Assembly (NCBI GenBank): GCA_938020505.1
Contig: CALIHR010000033.1
Location: forward strand, 1-42,646
Origin: an uncultured Actinobaculum sp.
GTDB taxonomy: Bacteria > Actinomycetota > Actinomycetes > Actinomycetales > Actinomycetaceae
DNA: 42,646 bases
Direction of reading: 5' to 3'
Shown: piece by piece, positions 1-8,204 of the stretch
Position numbering within the stretch: the first letter of the stretch is position 1
How the letters are laid out: every line of letters begins with the position of its first letter
Translations under genes and position numbers: made by a program
Notes under the pieces: model-generated
Told to the model about the DNA's origin: nothing
Databases searched by the model: none
The model's input: only the letters and a program-made list of their open reading frames with translations

Positions 1-85
1 CCACCCCCACAACCCCCACCCACGTGACCCGCACCACACACCCCACACACCCCACACACCGACACCACCCACACCCCGCCAGCCC
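1..85. repeat. C/A-rich low-complexity tract downstream of tyrS
   Basis: The first 85 bases are almost entirely C and A on the plus strand, with imperfect repeats of CCCCACACA and CACACCC. Read in the direction of tyrS transcription, this is a run of G-tracts separated by T and GT directly after the tyrS stop codon. It has no plausible reading frame. The G-tracts could form a G-quadruplex in the 3' end of the transcript, which is inference. Confidence 0.6.
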
Positions 86-1348
86 CTACACAACCCCAAC
101 CACCGCCAAACTTTTCTTCCCCTTGCGCAAAAGGGCCACGCCCCCGGGAAGAAGGTCCGAAGCTTCAAGAGCCTTTGCGTCGTCGTCGATCTTCGCGTTG
201 TTGAGGTACAAGCCGCCCGACGCGACGGTGCGCCTAGCGGCCCCCAGGCCCTTTTCAAGGCCCGCTGCGACGAAAAGCTCAATGAGCGGCGTCCCCACAG
301 ACCCTTCCGCTCGGGGAAGCTCTGCAACGGCGTCGGCGAGCGTGCGAGCGTCGAGGGATTCGAGGCCGCCACCGCCGAAAAGGGCTTGAGAAGCGGCTTT
401 GACACGCTCGGTGGCATCCGCGCCGTGAACCCATGTCGTCACATCTTCCGCCAGGGCCTTCTGCGCCTCGCGGGCGTGCGGGCGCTCCGCCAGAGCCGTT
501 TCAAGCTCGGCGATCTCTTCGCGGGTTCTGAACGTGAAGACCTTGAGCATGTGAATGACGTCGTCGTCGGCGGTGTTGAGCCAGAACTGGTAGAACTTGT
601 AGGGGCTGAACATCTCGGGATTGAGCCAGATCGCCCCTCCGGCGGTCTTGCCGAACTTCGTTCCGTCCGACTTCGTGATGAGCGGATTCGTCATGACGTG
701 GACGGATTCGCCCTCGACCTTCCTGATGAGGTCCATGCCGCCGACGAGGTTGCCCCACTGGTCGTTCCCGCCGACTTCCAACGTGCACCCATAGCGGCGG
801 TAGAGCTGGAGGTAGTCGTTGGCCTGAAGGATCTGGTAGCTGAACTCCGTGAAGGAGATGCCCTCGTCGGATTCGAGCCGACGAGCGACGGTGTCCTTTG
901 AGAGCATCGTTCCGAGCCGGAAGTTCTTCCCGATGTCCCGCAGGAAATCGATGGTCGACATCGGGCCGGTCCAGTCGAGGTTGTTGACGATCCGGGCGGG
1001 ATGCTCCCCTTCGAAGTCAAGCAGCGATTCGAGCTGACCGCGCAGAGCCGCGGCCCAGCCGGCGACGACGTCGGCCTCGTTAAGGTTGCGTTCCTCCTTG
1101 CGCCCCGAGGGATCGCCGATGAGCCCCGTGGCCCCGCCGACCAGGGCCAACGGATTGTGGCCGGCCATTTGGAGGTGCCTCATCACCTTGACAGCCACGA
1201 GATGCCCGTGATGGAGGGAGGCCGCCGTCGGATCAAAGCCGCAATAGAAGGTGACGGGGCCTTCGGCAAGCGCCGCGCGCAACGCGTCGATGTCGGTGTG
1301 TTGGGCGATGAGCCCGCGCCACTGAAGCTCGTCGAGGATGTCCGTCAA
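86..1348 (-). CDS. tyrS: tyrosine--tRNA ligase
   Basis: Class I aminoacyl-tRNA synthetase that charges tRNA-Tyr with tyrosine in the cytoplasm. The 420-residue product matches bacterial TyrS in length. A HIGH-type motif (HHGH) lies at residues 46-49, just after YCGFDPTA. A KMSKS-type loop appears as KFGKT around residue 230, and an S4 RNA-binding domain fills the last 60 or so residues (GGLYLNNAKI). I place the start at a TTG at 1348: AGAAAGG lies about nine bases upstream and the N terminus then reads like other TyrS proteins. An ATG 60 bases further upstream gives an atypical basic extension. The gene follows the EVE-like gene after 162 bases, so it may have its own promoter. I saw no T-box leader. 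Identification is secure and the start is probable. Confidence 0.95.
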   Translation of the reverse strand: MTDILDELQWRGLIAQHTDIDALRAALAEGPVTFYCGFDPTAASLHHGHLVAVKVMRHLQMAGHNPLALVGGATGLIGDPSGRKEERNLNEADVVAGWAAALRGQLESLLDFEGEHPARIVNNLDWTGPMSTIDFLRDIGKNFRLGTMLSKDTVARRLESDEGISFTEFSYQILQANDYLQLYRRYGCTLEVGGNDQWGNLVGGMDLIRKVEGESVHVMTNPLITKSDGTKFGKTAGGAIWLNPEMFSPYKFYQFWLNTADDDVIHMLKVFTFRTREEIAELETALAERPHAREAQKALAEDVTTWVHGADATERVKAASQALFGGGGLESLDARTLADAVAELPRAEGSVGTPLIELFVAAGLEKGLGAARRTVASGGLYLNNAKIDDDAKALEASDLLPGGVALLRKGKKSLAVVGVV

Positions 1349-1510
1349 GGTTCCGTGCCTTTCTCGTATTTGACAGCTGGAAGATTTCCTGATTTTCAAG
1401 TATGCCACAGGCCGCTCACGGAGCCCGCGAGGGCGCCGCCTTGCGAAACGGGCGACAATCGGAAGGCCGCGAATCCGCGACGGCGAAGCTGCGAATGAGC
1501 AACGGCGAGA

Positions 1511-1951
1511 TCACATATCGGCCACGACGAGGCCCCTGACTTCCTCGCCGACGTCGACAGGGACTTCGACGCCGGACATGCGCGGAGTCCAACGAATCCC
1601 CGGCCCGATCCCCTTGAGCACCGACAGGGGCAATGGATCGTCGAGGTCGAGAAGCGCAGTCAGCCGGATGTCGGCCCACCCGGTCACCGGGCGGGCCGCG
1701 TCGGGATTCCAGTGAGGCCCCTCGTAAATCGTGCTCGTCACTTTGCCCAGGGCGACGAGCCCCCTCGGGGCGACGCCGACCTTCACGAGGAGGGCGAGGT
1801 CGCCCGGCTCCATCCCCGAGCGCCGTGAGCCGGTGTTCCACTGCGTGTCGATCGCCCCGCCGCCGTCGATGACCGGCATCCACTTTGCCCAGTCGGGATA
1901 GGGGTCGTAGTGCAGTTTGGGGTTGACGAGGAAGAGAAAGGCGCGTCGCAT
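1511..1951 (-). CDS. EVE/PUA-like domain protein
   Basis: Small protein of 146 residues. The segment FLFLVNPKLHYDPY followed by the region around MEPGDLALLVKVG and GLVALGKVTS resembles the beta-barrel core of EVE/PUA-like domains. Those domains bind modified bases in DNA or RNA, often as stand-alone proteins. I chose the ATG at 1951, preceded by GAGGAAGCGAGG. An earlier ATG at 1999 has no ribosome binding site and adds 16 unconvincing residues. It lies 79 bases after argR on the same strand. No partner restriction nuclease is visible nearby. The family call rests on pattern recognition alone and the substrate is unknown. Confidence 0.6.
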   Translation of the reverse strand: MRRAFLFLVNPKLHYDPYPDWAKWMPVIDGGGAIDTQWNTGSRRSGMEPGDLALLVKVGVAPRGLVALGKVTSTIYEGPHWNPDAARPVTGWADIRLTALLDLDDPLPLSVLKGIGPGIRWTPRMSGVEVPVDVGEEVRGLVVADM

Positions 1952-2030
1952 CGGCCTCGCTTCCTCGGCGGGGGCGCCTCGCCTTGCGGTGTCGTCCATG
2001 CTGCGAGTCTATCGCCGCGAAAGGAAGAGG

Positions 2031-2519
2031 CTAGGCGAGAGAAAGAAGCTCGGCTCGGATTTCTTCGGCCCGTTCGGGGCTGGACGTGATGACGAGGATG
2101 GTGTCGTCGCCCGCCAAGCATCCGAGCACCCCGTCGATCATCGCCCTGTCTATCCCGACGGCCAGGATGTTGGCGGCGCCCGGGGGCGTGCGCAAGACGA
2201 GTTGGCTGCCCGCGCACTGGGCACTCACGAGCACCTCGGGGCACCAACGCTCGAGCTGGGCGCGCGCGCCCTGCGCGGCCTTGTACAACTCGGCCTCATC
2301 CGGGATTCTGTAGATTTGCCGCCCGCTCCTGTTGCGAACCTTGATTGCTTTGAGCTCGTCCAGATCGCGAGAAAGGGTCGCTTGCGTGACCGATATGCCG
2401 GCTTCGCGCAAAAGGCCGCGCAGCTCCCCCTGAGACCCGACGGACTTGTCCGCAAGGATGCTCACTATCAACGCTTGCCGCGCGGTTCGCGACGTCGGCA
2501 CAGGCCCGCTAGCCATCAC
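2031..2519 (-). CDS. argR: arginine repressor ArgR
   Basis: Transcriptional regulator of arginine metabolism that binds DNA as a hexamer with L-arginine as co-repressor. The product has about 162 residues. The N-terminal winged helix carries the recognition motif TQATLSRDLDEL around residues 45-56. The C-terminal oligomerisation and arginine-binding domain carries AVGIDRAMID and GCLAGDDTILVI, the usual GTxAGDDT-like segment. Two adjacent ATG codons (2519 and 2516) follow GGAGTG; the second has better spacing. No arg biosynthesis genes are in the window, so this argR stands away from an arg operon. A possible ARG-box-like palindrome lies 44 bases upstream. Confidence 0.93.
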   Translation of the reverse strand: MMASGPVPTSRTARQALIVSILADKSVGSQGELRGLLREAGISVTQATLSRDLDELKAIKVRNRSGRQIYRIPDEAELYKAAQGARAQLERWCPEVLVSAQCAGSQLVLRTPPGAANILAVGIDRAMIDGVLGCLAGDDTILVITSSPERAEEIRAELLSLA

Positions 2520-2562
2520 TCACTCCGATCCGAACGAAGGTACGTAAGCAGATGCGTCATCA

Positions 2563-2576
2563 CGAATAACTATACG
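2563..2576. promoter_or_regulatory. candidate ARG-box-like operator before argR
   Basis: The sequence CGAATAACTATACG is an imperfect inverted repeat (CGAAT, four A/T-rich bases, ATACG). It resembles an ARG box (TGAAT-wwww-ATTCA). On the minus strand it overlaps TATAGT, a plausible -10 element for argR. A site here would allow autoregulation. The match is imperfect and unproven. Confidence 0.3.
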
Positions 2577-2639
2577 CCTTTGCGGAAGGGAAACATGCCC
2601 CGCCAGAGACAGACCGGCGCCGAACCGCCCGGCGCGCGC

Positions 2640-4181
2640 TCATCGGACGCGCGAAAGATTCCCGATCGCTTCGACGAAGCGAGAATACTCGGCGCGCTGA
2701 GCCTCCACAGGCTCGCGCACCGCGAACCCTGCCCGATCGTCGAGAGCTCTGGCAAGCTGCGACATCACCCGTTCTCGTGCCGCATTCGATCCCCGAGAAC
2801 GCATGACGCCCACGCTGATCCACACCGCCAAAGCGGCGAGAAGGCCCAGACCGATGAGAATGATCGGCAACCCGACGCCGACCGCCTTCGGCGGATCGAA
2901 CATTCCCAAAGCGGCCCAGAAGAAGAGCCAAAGAACCCCGACGGCGACCGTCGCCAACGACGCCCTGAAAAGGGCGCGAGTCACGCCCCACCAGGACGGC
3001 TGCTCCGAATCGCCCACTTCGATGTCTTTTGCGGCGTCTCCCGTGCTTTCAATGAGCCTCACGGTGCGGGCGTCGACGTCCCGAGCGACCGAGGACTTCC
3101 ACGACGTCGGAAGCGCGGCCAACTCGTTGTCGACATAGGTCCGCACGGCCATCTGAGCGGCCGGTATCCGAGCCGGCTCGGGTATGTAGCGCGGGATCCC
3201 GCTGGGCCCGACGACGGCGTCGAGCGGATCGGGGGCGCGATGCGCGCTCCGCGACTTCCACGGAGTCTCTCGCCTGCTTCGCAGGTCGTATGAGCGCGCA
3301 GCCGCCTCCGCGACGGCGTCTCCTCCCGCAGCGCTGACCATTGCGCGGGCCGCGGGCATGAAGTCGACGTGAACGGCGCTCGGAGAGGCGCCGCCGTCCT
3401 TGCGCGAGGCCACGGCCAACGCCTCGCCCGCGGATCGAAGATCCGCGCCCAATCGCAAGCGGGCTGCGTTTCGTTTGGACACGATCTCGGTGATGGAACG
3501 GCGAAGCTGCTCAACGCCCTCGCCCGTTCGCGCCGACGTCGGGATCAATCGGTCGCGAAGCCCGTCTGTCGCCAGCAGCCCCCGCGCGTCGACGAGAACT
3601 ACGTTCTTCTCGCGTTGCGCGAGCCTGTCCACCTGGTTGAGGACCACGAGGGTGACTGCTCCGTGCTCGCCGAAACGCTTGAGGTACTCCCTGTGCAGCA
3701 ATGCATCGGCGTATTTCTGCGGGTCGAGGACGAAAACGACGACGTCGGCCCTCTCGATCACCCTGTCGGCGGCGCTGCGATGCTCTTCCTCCGTGGAATC
3801 GAGGTCGGGCAGATCTACGAGAATCACGCTGTCGTCGCCGAAAGCCCCCGGAAGGACGTGGCGAGGGCCGACGCCCATCCAGTCAAGGACCTCGGAGGTC
3901 TCGCGCCCCGAAACCGAGAGCGGCTCGGCGGTTGTCGGCCTCGTGGGCGCGACCTCCGCCACGGGCTCGCCGACGAGGGCGTTGACGAGCGAGGATTTTC
4001 CGCTTCCCGTCGCGCCCGCGAAAGCGACGACGGTGCTCTCTCCCCCGATCTGGACCCGGTCTCGCACGCGGGTCGCCACCTTTTCGGCGTCCGCGCATTC
4101 GTCCCGGAAATACAGGCGGGCGGCCCCGATGGCGTCGTCCAGTTCCAACAAGCCCGCTTCGATACTCATCTCGGCGCTCAT
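2640..4181 (-). CDS. dynamin-like/HSR1-type GTPase with two C-terminal membrane segments
   Basis: Product of 513 residues. An N-terminal GTPase domain has a P-loop GATGSGKSS at residues 56-64, a G3-like DLPDLDST, and a G4-like LNQVD. The C-terminal half has two hydrophobic segments at roughly residues 405-428 and 438-460, followed by a basic amphipathic tail. It probably sits on the cytoplasmic face of the membrane. The preceding gene encodes a second GTPase without membrane segments and overlaps this one: its TGA lies within ATGA. I chose the second ATG (4181), six bases after AGAAGGG; an ATG at 4187 is the alternative. The architecture resembles paired actinobacterial GTPases of the dynamin or YfjP-like group. 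Its cellular role is not known to me. Confidence 0.8.
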   Translation of the reverse strand: MSAEMSIEAGLLELDDAIGAARLYFRDECADAEKVATRVRDRVQIGGESTVVAFAGATGSGKSSLVNALVGEPVAEVAPTRPTTAEPLSVSGRETSEVLDWMGVGPRHVLPGAFGDDSVILVDLPDLDSTEEEHRSAADRVIERADVVVFVLDPQKYADALLHREYLKRFGEHGAVTLVVLNQVDRLAQREKNVVLVDARGLLATDGLRDRLIPTSARTGEGVEQLRRSITEIVSKRNAARLRLGADLRSAGEALAVASRKDGGASPSAVHVDFMPAARAMVSAAGGDAVAEAAARSYDLRSRRETPWKSRSAHRAPDPLDAVVGPSGIPRYIPEPARIPAAQMAVRTYVDNELAALPTSWKSSVARDVDARTVRLIESTGDAAKDIEVGDSEQPSWWGVTRALFRASLATVAVGVLWLFFWAALGMFDPPKAVGVGLPIILIGLGLLAALAVWISVGVMRSRGSNAARERVMSQLARALDDRAGFAVREPVEAQRAEYSRFVEAIGNLSRVR

Positions 4182-4183
4182 TC

Positions 4184-5914
4184 TCATCCCTTCTCTTCGC
4201 GCGCCGACTCGATGTCGTCGCACGCAGTCTGGATTCCCACGGCAATCCCGGGATCCGTCTCGGCCTCGCGGCACACGTCGCGGAACGGATCGAGATCCGC
4301 CCCGACGAACTTCCTGGCGCGCACAAGGAGCTCCTCGCGTGCGCGCTTTGCCATCTTCCGAACGGCGCCGCCGTCGAAAACGGCCTCCAACAGCTTTCGG
4401 GAGGGAACCGCTGTGCCTCCTGTGACGCCGTCTCCATTGGCCAATCCCTTGGCGGAGGCGAACGTGACGATGACCAGGGCGGCCTCTATCGCCTTCGCGC
4501 CGACCGATGCGACTCGCGCCGGGTCTGCCTTTCCACCGACTTCCTCCTGCACGATCGCGGCAAGCGCCTGTCTCCACCGGCGGACCGTTTCGACCGCCTG
4601 CCGTCCCCGTTCGTCATTGGGACGCACTGCCTCGCTCGCCGCGGCGCGCGAGGCCTCGGCGCCGGGCCTTTGACGCCATGCGTCGTCCACCGACCGCGCC
4701 GCCCTTTCGGCCTCGGCCGTCAACGAGGCGGCCAAGGCAGCCTCGAGGTTCGTCTCGATTTCGGCGACCGGCAGCGGATCGCTGGCTTTCGGCTTCCCCT
4801 TGAGCCATCCGGCGACCCGGTCGCGGATTCCCCCGACCGATCCGACGATCGAACGCATCGTCCGATTCGCGCTGACTGCCTCGTTCCACCGGCTTAGGGC
4901 CTCGCGGCGCACGAGGCGCCCGTCCTCGACGGAGGCGATGATCGATCCGATGGCCACGCCGTCGGCCCTGGCGATGTCGCCGCGCATGGCGCGCTGAAGG
5001 TCGATCTGCTCTTTGAGCCCTTCGACAATCGGATCGCATTGCTCAATGAGCGCATCCACGGCTCCGGCCAGGGTCTGCCTGGCCACCGAGGCGCGAGCCG
5101 GGCCGTCGTGCGAGAGGCCCGCAAGCCACGTCTTGATCGGGGCGACGTCCTCCGAAGGGATCCGGCCGTCGCCGTCGATCCTTTCGGATATGGCGAAAAG
5201 CGGGGCGTGGCCCAGACCTCGCTCGGCGAGCCTGTGCGAGAGGTCGGAGCGCACCTGCGCCCCGACGCCCGAGGGGACGCGGTTGAGGACCACCGCAATG
5301 ACGATGTCGCGTGAAACGGCTTCGTTGAGCATCGACCAGGGAATCGCGTCGGCGTAGCGGGCCGCGCTCGTGACGAAGAGCCACAGGTCGGCGGCGGCGA
5401 GCAGCTGGGCGGCGAGGCGCCGATTGTCTTCGACGACCGAGTCGATGTCGGGAGAGTCGAGGAGCGCGATTCCCTCGGGCAGCTCCTTGCTGTCGGCCAG
5501 GGCGAGCTCGGAGTGGGCGCCGTCGTCCACGTCTGTGCTCTGCACCCTCGCCAGGCTCGGCAGAATGCTCTGATCCGCGAACCAGGCTCCGTCCTCTTCG
5601 CGGTGGACGAGCAGCGGGCGCCTCGTCGTGGGCCTGATGGCGGTGGCCTTGGCGACGTTCTCGCCGAGCAGCGAGTTGACGAGCGTCGATTTGCCGGCGC
5701 CCGTCGAACCTCCCACGACGGCCAACAGCGGCGCGTCGATCCGCGAAAGCCTGGGAAGGATGTAATCGTCAAGCTGACGGAGAACATCGGACGTCGCTTT
5801 GGCGCCGTCCGAAGCCAAGGGCGTCTCGAGAGGGAACGAGACGTCTTCGAGGATGTCGCGCAGCGCGCCGAGCGCCTCCTCGAGTTCCTCCTGAGAAGCT
5901 ATGGGAATGCTCAT
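4184..5914 (-). CDS. dynamin-like GTPase, soluble partner
   Basis: Product of 576 residues. The GTPase domain has P-loop GGSTGAGKST at residues 68-77, switch-type AIRPTTRRP, G3-like LLDSPDID and G4-like VVLNRVP. The NKxD motif is therefore degenerate (NRVP). A long alpha-helical, charged C-terminal region follows and no membrane segment is seen. Its ATG overlaps the hisS stop by four bases (ATGA), and its own stop overlaps the start region of the next GTPase. The three genes are therefore very likely co-transcribed. Two consecutive, homologous but diverged GTPases suggest a heteromeric pair, as in some bacterial dynamin-like systems. That is inference from context. Confidence 0.8.
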   Translation of the reverse strand: MSIPIASQEELEEALGALRDILEDVSFPLETPLASDGAKATSDVLRQLDDYILPRLSRIDAPLLAVVGGSTGAGKSTLVNSLLGENVAKATAIRPTTRRPLLVHREEDGAWFADQSILPSLARVQSTDVDDGAHSELALADSKELPEGIALLDSPDIDSVVEDNRRLAAQLLAAADLWLFVTSAARYADAIPWSMLNEAVSRDIVIAVVLNRVPSGVGAQVRSDLSHRLAERGLGHAPLFAISERIDGDGRIPSEDVAPIKTWLAGLSHDGPARASVARQTLAGAVDALIEQCDPIVEGLKEQIDLQRAMRGDIARADGVAIGSIIASVEDGRLVRREALSRWNEAVSANRTMRSIVGSVGGIRDRVAGWLKGKPKASDPLPVAEIETNLEAALAASLTAEAERAARSVDDAWRQRPGAEASRAAASEAVRPNDERGRQAVETVRRWRQALAAIVQEEVGGKADPARVASVGAKAIEAALVIVTFASAKGLANGDGVTGGTAVPSRKLLEAVFDGGAVRKMAKRAREELLVRARKFVGADLDPFRDVCREAETDPGIAVGIQTACDDIESAREEKG

Positions 5915-7230
5915 TTAGTCTCTTTCAACTGCGGGAAGTAATCCGATGATTCTGGCACCCAGGCGTCGGGGTCGGCTTCGACCTGTTCGCCCGTACGGAT
6001 GTCTTTGACCTGCTCCCCTTCGTCGGTCGAGAACCAGACGAAGGGAATGCCGCGTCTGTCGGCGAACTTGATCTGTTTGCCGAATTTGGCTGCGGTTGGC
6101 GAGACGTCGGTGGGAATCCCGCGACGTCTCAACTTCATGGCTGTAGCCATCGCCGCAGCCCTGGCGCCCTCGTCGTTGACCGCGATGAGAACGCAGGTAG
6201 GGACTTTCCTCGTCGCGCTCACCGTCGCCCTGCCGATCAGGCGCGAGACGAGCCTCGAAACTCCGATGGAAAGCCCGACGCCGGGATACGTGCGTTTGCC
6301 GTCGCTCACGAGCGAATCGTACCGCCCGCCGGAACAGATCGACCCCAGATCCTCATGGCCGACGAGGACGGACTCGTAGACCGAGCCGGTGTAGTAATCC
6401 AAGCCCCTGGCAATCTTGAGGTCGGCCACGACCGAGCCAGGAATGAGCGCGTTGGCCCCTTCGACGAGGCGCACGAGCTCGTCGAGGCCCTCCTCGAGCA
6501 GATCCGAACGCTGCCCGAGGCCCCGGACGCGGTCAGCCACCGATGCGTCGCTTCCCGAAATGTCGGCGAGCCTGAGGGCGAGATCGGCCTGCTGCGGCGT
6601 CGCCCCCGCCTTCTCGACGAGAGCCTCCGCGACCGCGGCCGGGCCGATCTTGTCGAGTTTGTCGACGATCCGCAGTGTCTCGCCGACGTCCTCGATTCCG
6701 ACCGCCTCATAGAATCCCTGGGCTATTTTCCGGTTGGAGGCCCGGACGACGACCCGCGGGATCGGCAGACCCGACAGCGCGTCGACCATGACGAGGGGAA
6801 GCTCGACTTCGCTGTGGAAGGGAAGCGTCTGCTCGCAGACGACGTCGACGTCGGCTTGCACGAACTCGCGAAAGCGCCCGTCCTGCGGCCGTTCCCCGCG
6901 CCAAACCTTCTGCATCTGATAGCGCTTGAACGGAAAGTCGAGCTTTCCCGCGTGTTCCAAAACGTACCGGGCAAGCGGAACCGTCAGGTCGAAATGAAGG
7001 CCCATCTCCGAATCTTGGGACGGCCCGCCCTGAAGGCGGCTCAGGACGTAGATCTCCTTGGAGGTCTCGCCCTTGCGCAGCAGCTGGTCGAGAGGCTCGA
7101 CCGCGCGGGTCTCGATCCCCGAAAAACCGTGCAGCTCGAAGGTGCGGCGCAGGGCGTCGAGAATGCGGTCTTCGACGATCCTGTCCTGCGGCAACCACTC
7201 GGGGAATCCGGAGAGAGGGGCAATCTTCAT
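5911..7230 (-). CDS. hisS: histidine--tRNA ligase
   Basis: Class II aminoacyl-tRNA synthetase charging tRNA-His. The 439-residue length is normal. The N terminus IAPLSGFPEW is typical of actinobacterial HisS. Class II motif 2 is seen around FREFVQADVD. The histidine-specific loop ARGLDYYTGSVYE is intact, and a C-terminal anticodon-binding domain ends near SSDYFP. I chose the ATG at 7230 because the protein then begins like its relatives. No strong Shine-Dalgarno is present. The frame stays open far upstream without resemblance to HisS. It lies 83 bases after the MBL-fold hydrolase gene and overlaps the first GTPase gene by four bases. Confidence 0.96.
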   Translation of the reverse strand: MKIAPLSGFPEWLPQDRIVEDRILDALRRTFELHGFSGIETRAVEPLDQLLRKGETSKEIYVLSRLQGGPSQDSEMGLHFDLTVPLARYVLEHAGKLDFPFKRYQMQKVWRGERPQDGRFREFVQADVDVVCEQTLPFHSEVELPLVMVDALSGLPIPRVVVRASNRKIAQGFYEAVGIEDVGETLRIVDKLDKIGPAAVAEALVEKAGATPQQADLALRLADISGSDASVADRVRGLGQRSDLLEEGLDELVRLVEGANALIPGSVVADLKIARGLDYYTGSVYESVLVGHEDLGSICSGGRYDSLVSDGKRTYPGVGLSIGVSRLVSRLIGRATVSATRKVPTCVLIAVNDEGARAAAMATAMKLRRRGIPTDVSPTAAKFGKQIKFADRRGIPFVWFSTDEGEQVKDIRTGEQVEADPDAWVPESSDYFPQLKETK

Positions 7231-7307
7231 GGGGACTATTGTTCCACGATTGGCGCCCATCCCCGGCATCCGGGCAAATCGCCGGAGAGAAAGGGCGCGC
7301 ATTCGAT

Positions 7308-7337
7308 GCAATTTCAGGCCATTTCGCCTGAAATTGC
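7308..7337. terminator. perfect 12-bp hairpin spanning the stop codon of the MBL-fold gene
   Basis: GCAATTTCAGGC and GCCTGAAATTGC form a perfect 12-base-pair stem with a six-base loop. The TGA of the MBL-fold gene lies inside it. No U-tract follows on either strand, so it is not a textbook intrinsic terminator. It may stabilise the mRNA 3' end or reduce read-through into hisS. Confidence 0.5.
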
Positions 7338-8048
7338 AAGCTTCAGATAGTGCGAACGCTCCTTTTCCCGCCCCATCGTCGAAGAAGGGCCGTGCCCGGG
7401 AAAGAAAACGGTTGCGGGATCGATTGCCCCCGCCAGCGTCCGCAACGACTCCGCGGCCGCAACGGGGTCGCCCCCGGGAAGGTCCGTCCGCCCGACGCCG
7501 TCTCTGAAGAGCACGTCGCCGCTGAGCATGAGCTTCTCGCCGAAAACGCCTTCGGGGAAGACGACGGATTCGCGATCCGGATCGATCGCGCCAGACAAAA
7601 GGAAGACGCTCGAACCCTCCGTGTGCCCCGGAGCCGGGATCGCGCGCATCGCCACGCCGGGCACGATCTGCCCGCCCCCGCCCTCGAAGAACTCTCGAGG
7701 GAGCGCCGCGGCTCCCTTCGGCTTGATCCAGGAATGCCCGCTGGCCTCGGGGAAGACGCCCGCCGCCGCGGGGCCCATGGCCGCCGGGTCCTCCATTCTG
7801 TACAGGTCCGGGCCCGGGACGTAGACCGGCGCTTCGCCGGCGATCAGCCCCGAATCCCACACGTGGTCGATGTGTCCGTGGGTGCACAGCACGCCGCCGA
7901 GGGTCAGTCGGCGAGAGGCCAGGGTTTCCTCGATCCATTCGGCCGATCCCGCGCCGGGGTCCACGACGAGGGCGACCCGCTGCTGCGAATCGGCGAGGAT
8001 ATAGCAATTCGCTTCGATGAGAGTCCGGTTGTAGCGGAGAAAGATCAT
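7314..8048 (-). CDS. MBL-fold metallo-hydrolase, glyoxalase II-like
   Basis: Product of 244 residues with the metallo-beta-lactamase fold. The metal-binding motif THGHIDH is at residues 56-62. Further ligands are PAPGHTEGS, then LSGDVLFRDGVGRTDLPGGD, then a late FFPGHG. Such proteins are related to hydroxyacylglutathione hydrolases or persulfide dioxygenases and are often found beside hisS in actinobacteria. The exact substrate cannot be told. The ATG at 8048 has no Shine-Dalgarno, but TAGCGT sits five bases before it, so the transcript may be leaderless. It is divergent from the DUF349 gene, 156 bases away. Confidence 0.85.
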   Translation of the reverse strand: MIFLRYNRTLIEANCYILADSQQRVALVVDPGAGSAEWIEETLASRRLTLGGVLCTHGHIDHVWDSGLIAGEAPVYVPGPDLYRMEDPAAMGPAAAGVFPEASGHSWIKPKGAAALPREFFEGGGGQIVPGVAMRAIPAPGHTEGSSVFLLSGAIDPDRESVVFPEGVFGEKLMLSGDVLFRDGVGRTDLPGGDPVAAAESLRTLAGAIDPATVFFPGHGPSSTMGREKERSHYLKLAISGEMA

Positions 8049-8140
8049 GGTTGTACGCTATCGTTTTCAAGGCTTCCGTGTCGACGGGGCGGCGGCGTTC
8101 GCAGGGTGGACAGCCCGGGCGGAGGCCGCGATTTTGGTTT

Positions 8141-8146
8141 TACAAT
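8141..8146 (+). promoter_or_regulatory. candidate -10 element for the DUF349 gene
   Basis: TACAAT matches the TANNNT pattern of an actinobacterial -10 element. It would give a 5' leader of about 50 bases ahead of the ATG at 8205. No clear -35 element is visible. Confidence 0.3.
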
Positions 8147-8204
8147 GTCTCCTACAACGCTGTTTATTGCGGCGTACAGTCACGCCGTCTCCCGAGGAGC
8201 TTCT

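Noticed and set aside
3369..4673. Plus-strand open frames across the GTPase genes
   Set aside because: Both GTPase genes are clear on the minus strand, with P-loops and overlapping starts. The plus-strand frames have no motif.
7231..8070. Extended HisS N terminus
   Set aside because: The hisS frame stays open far upstream, but that part overlaps the MBL-fold gene and has no HisS similarity. Homologues begin near IAPLSGFPEW.
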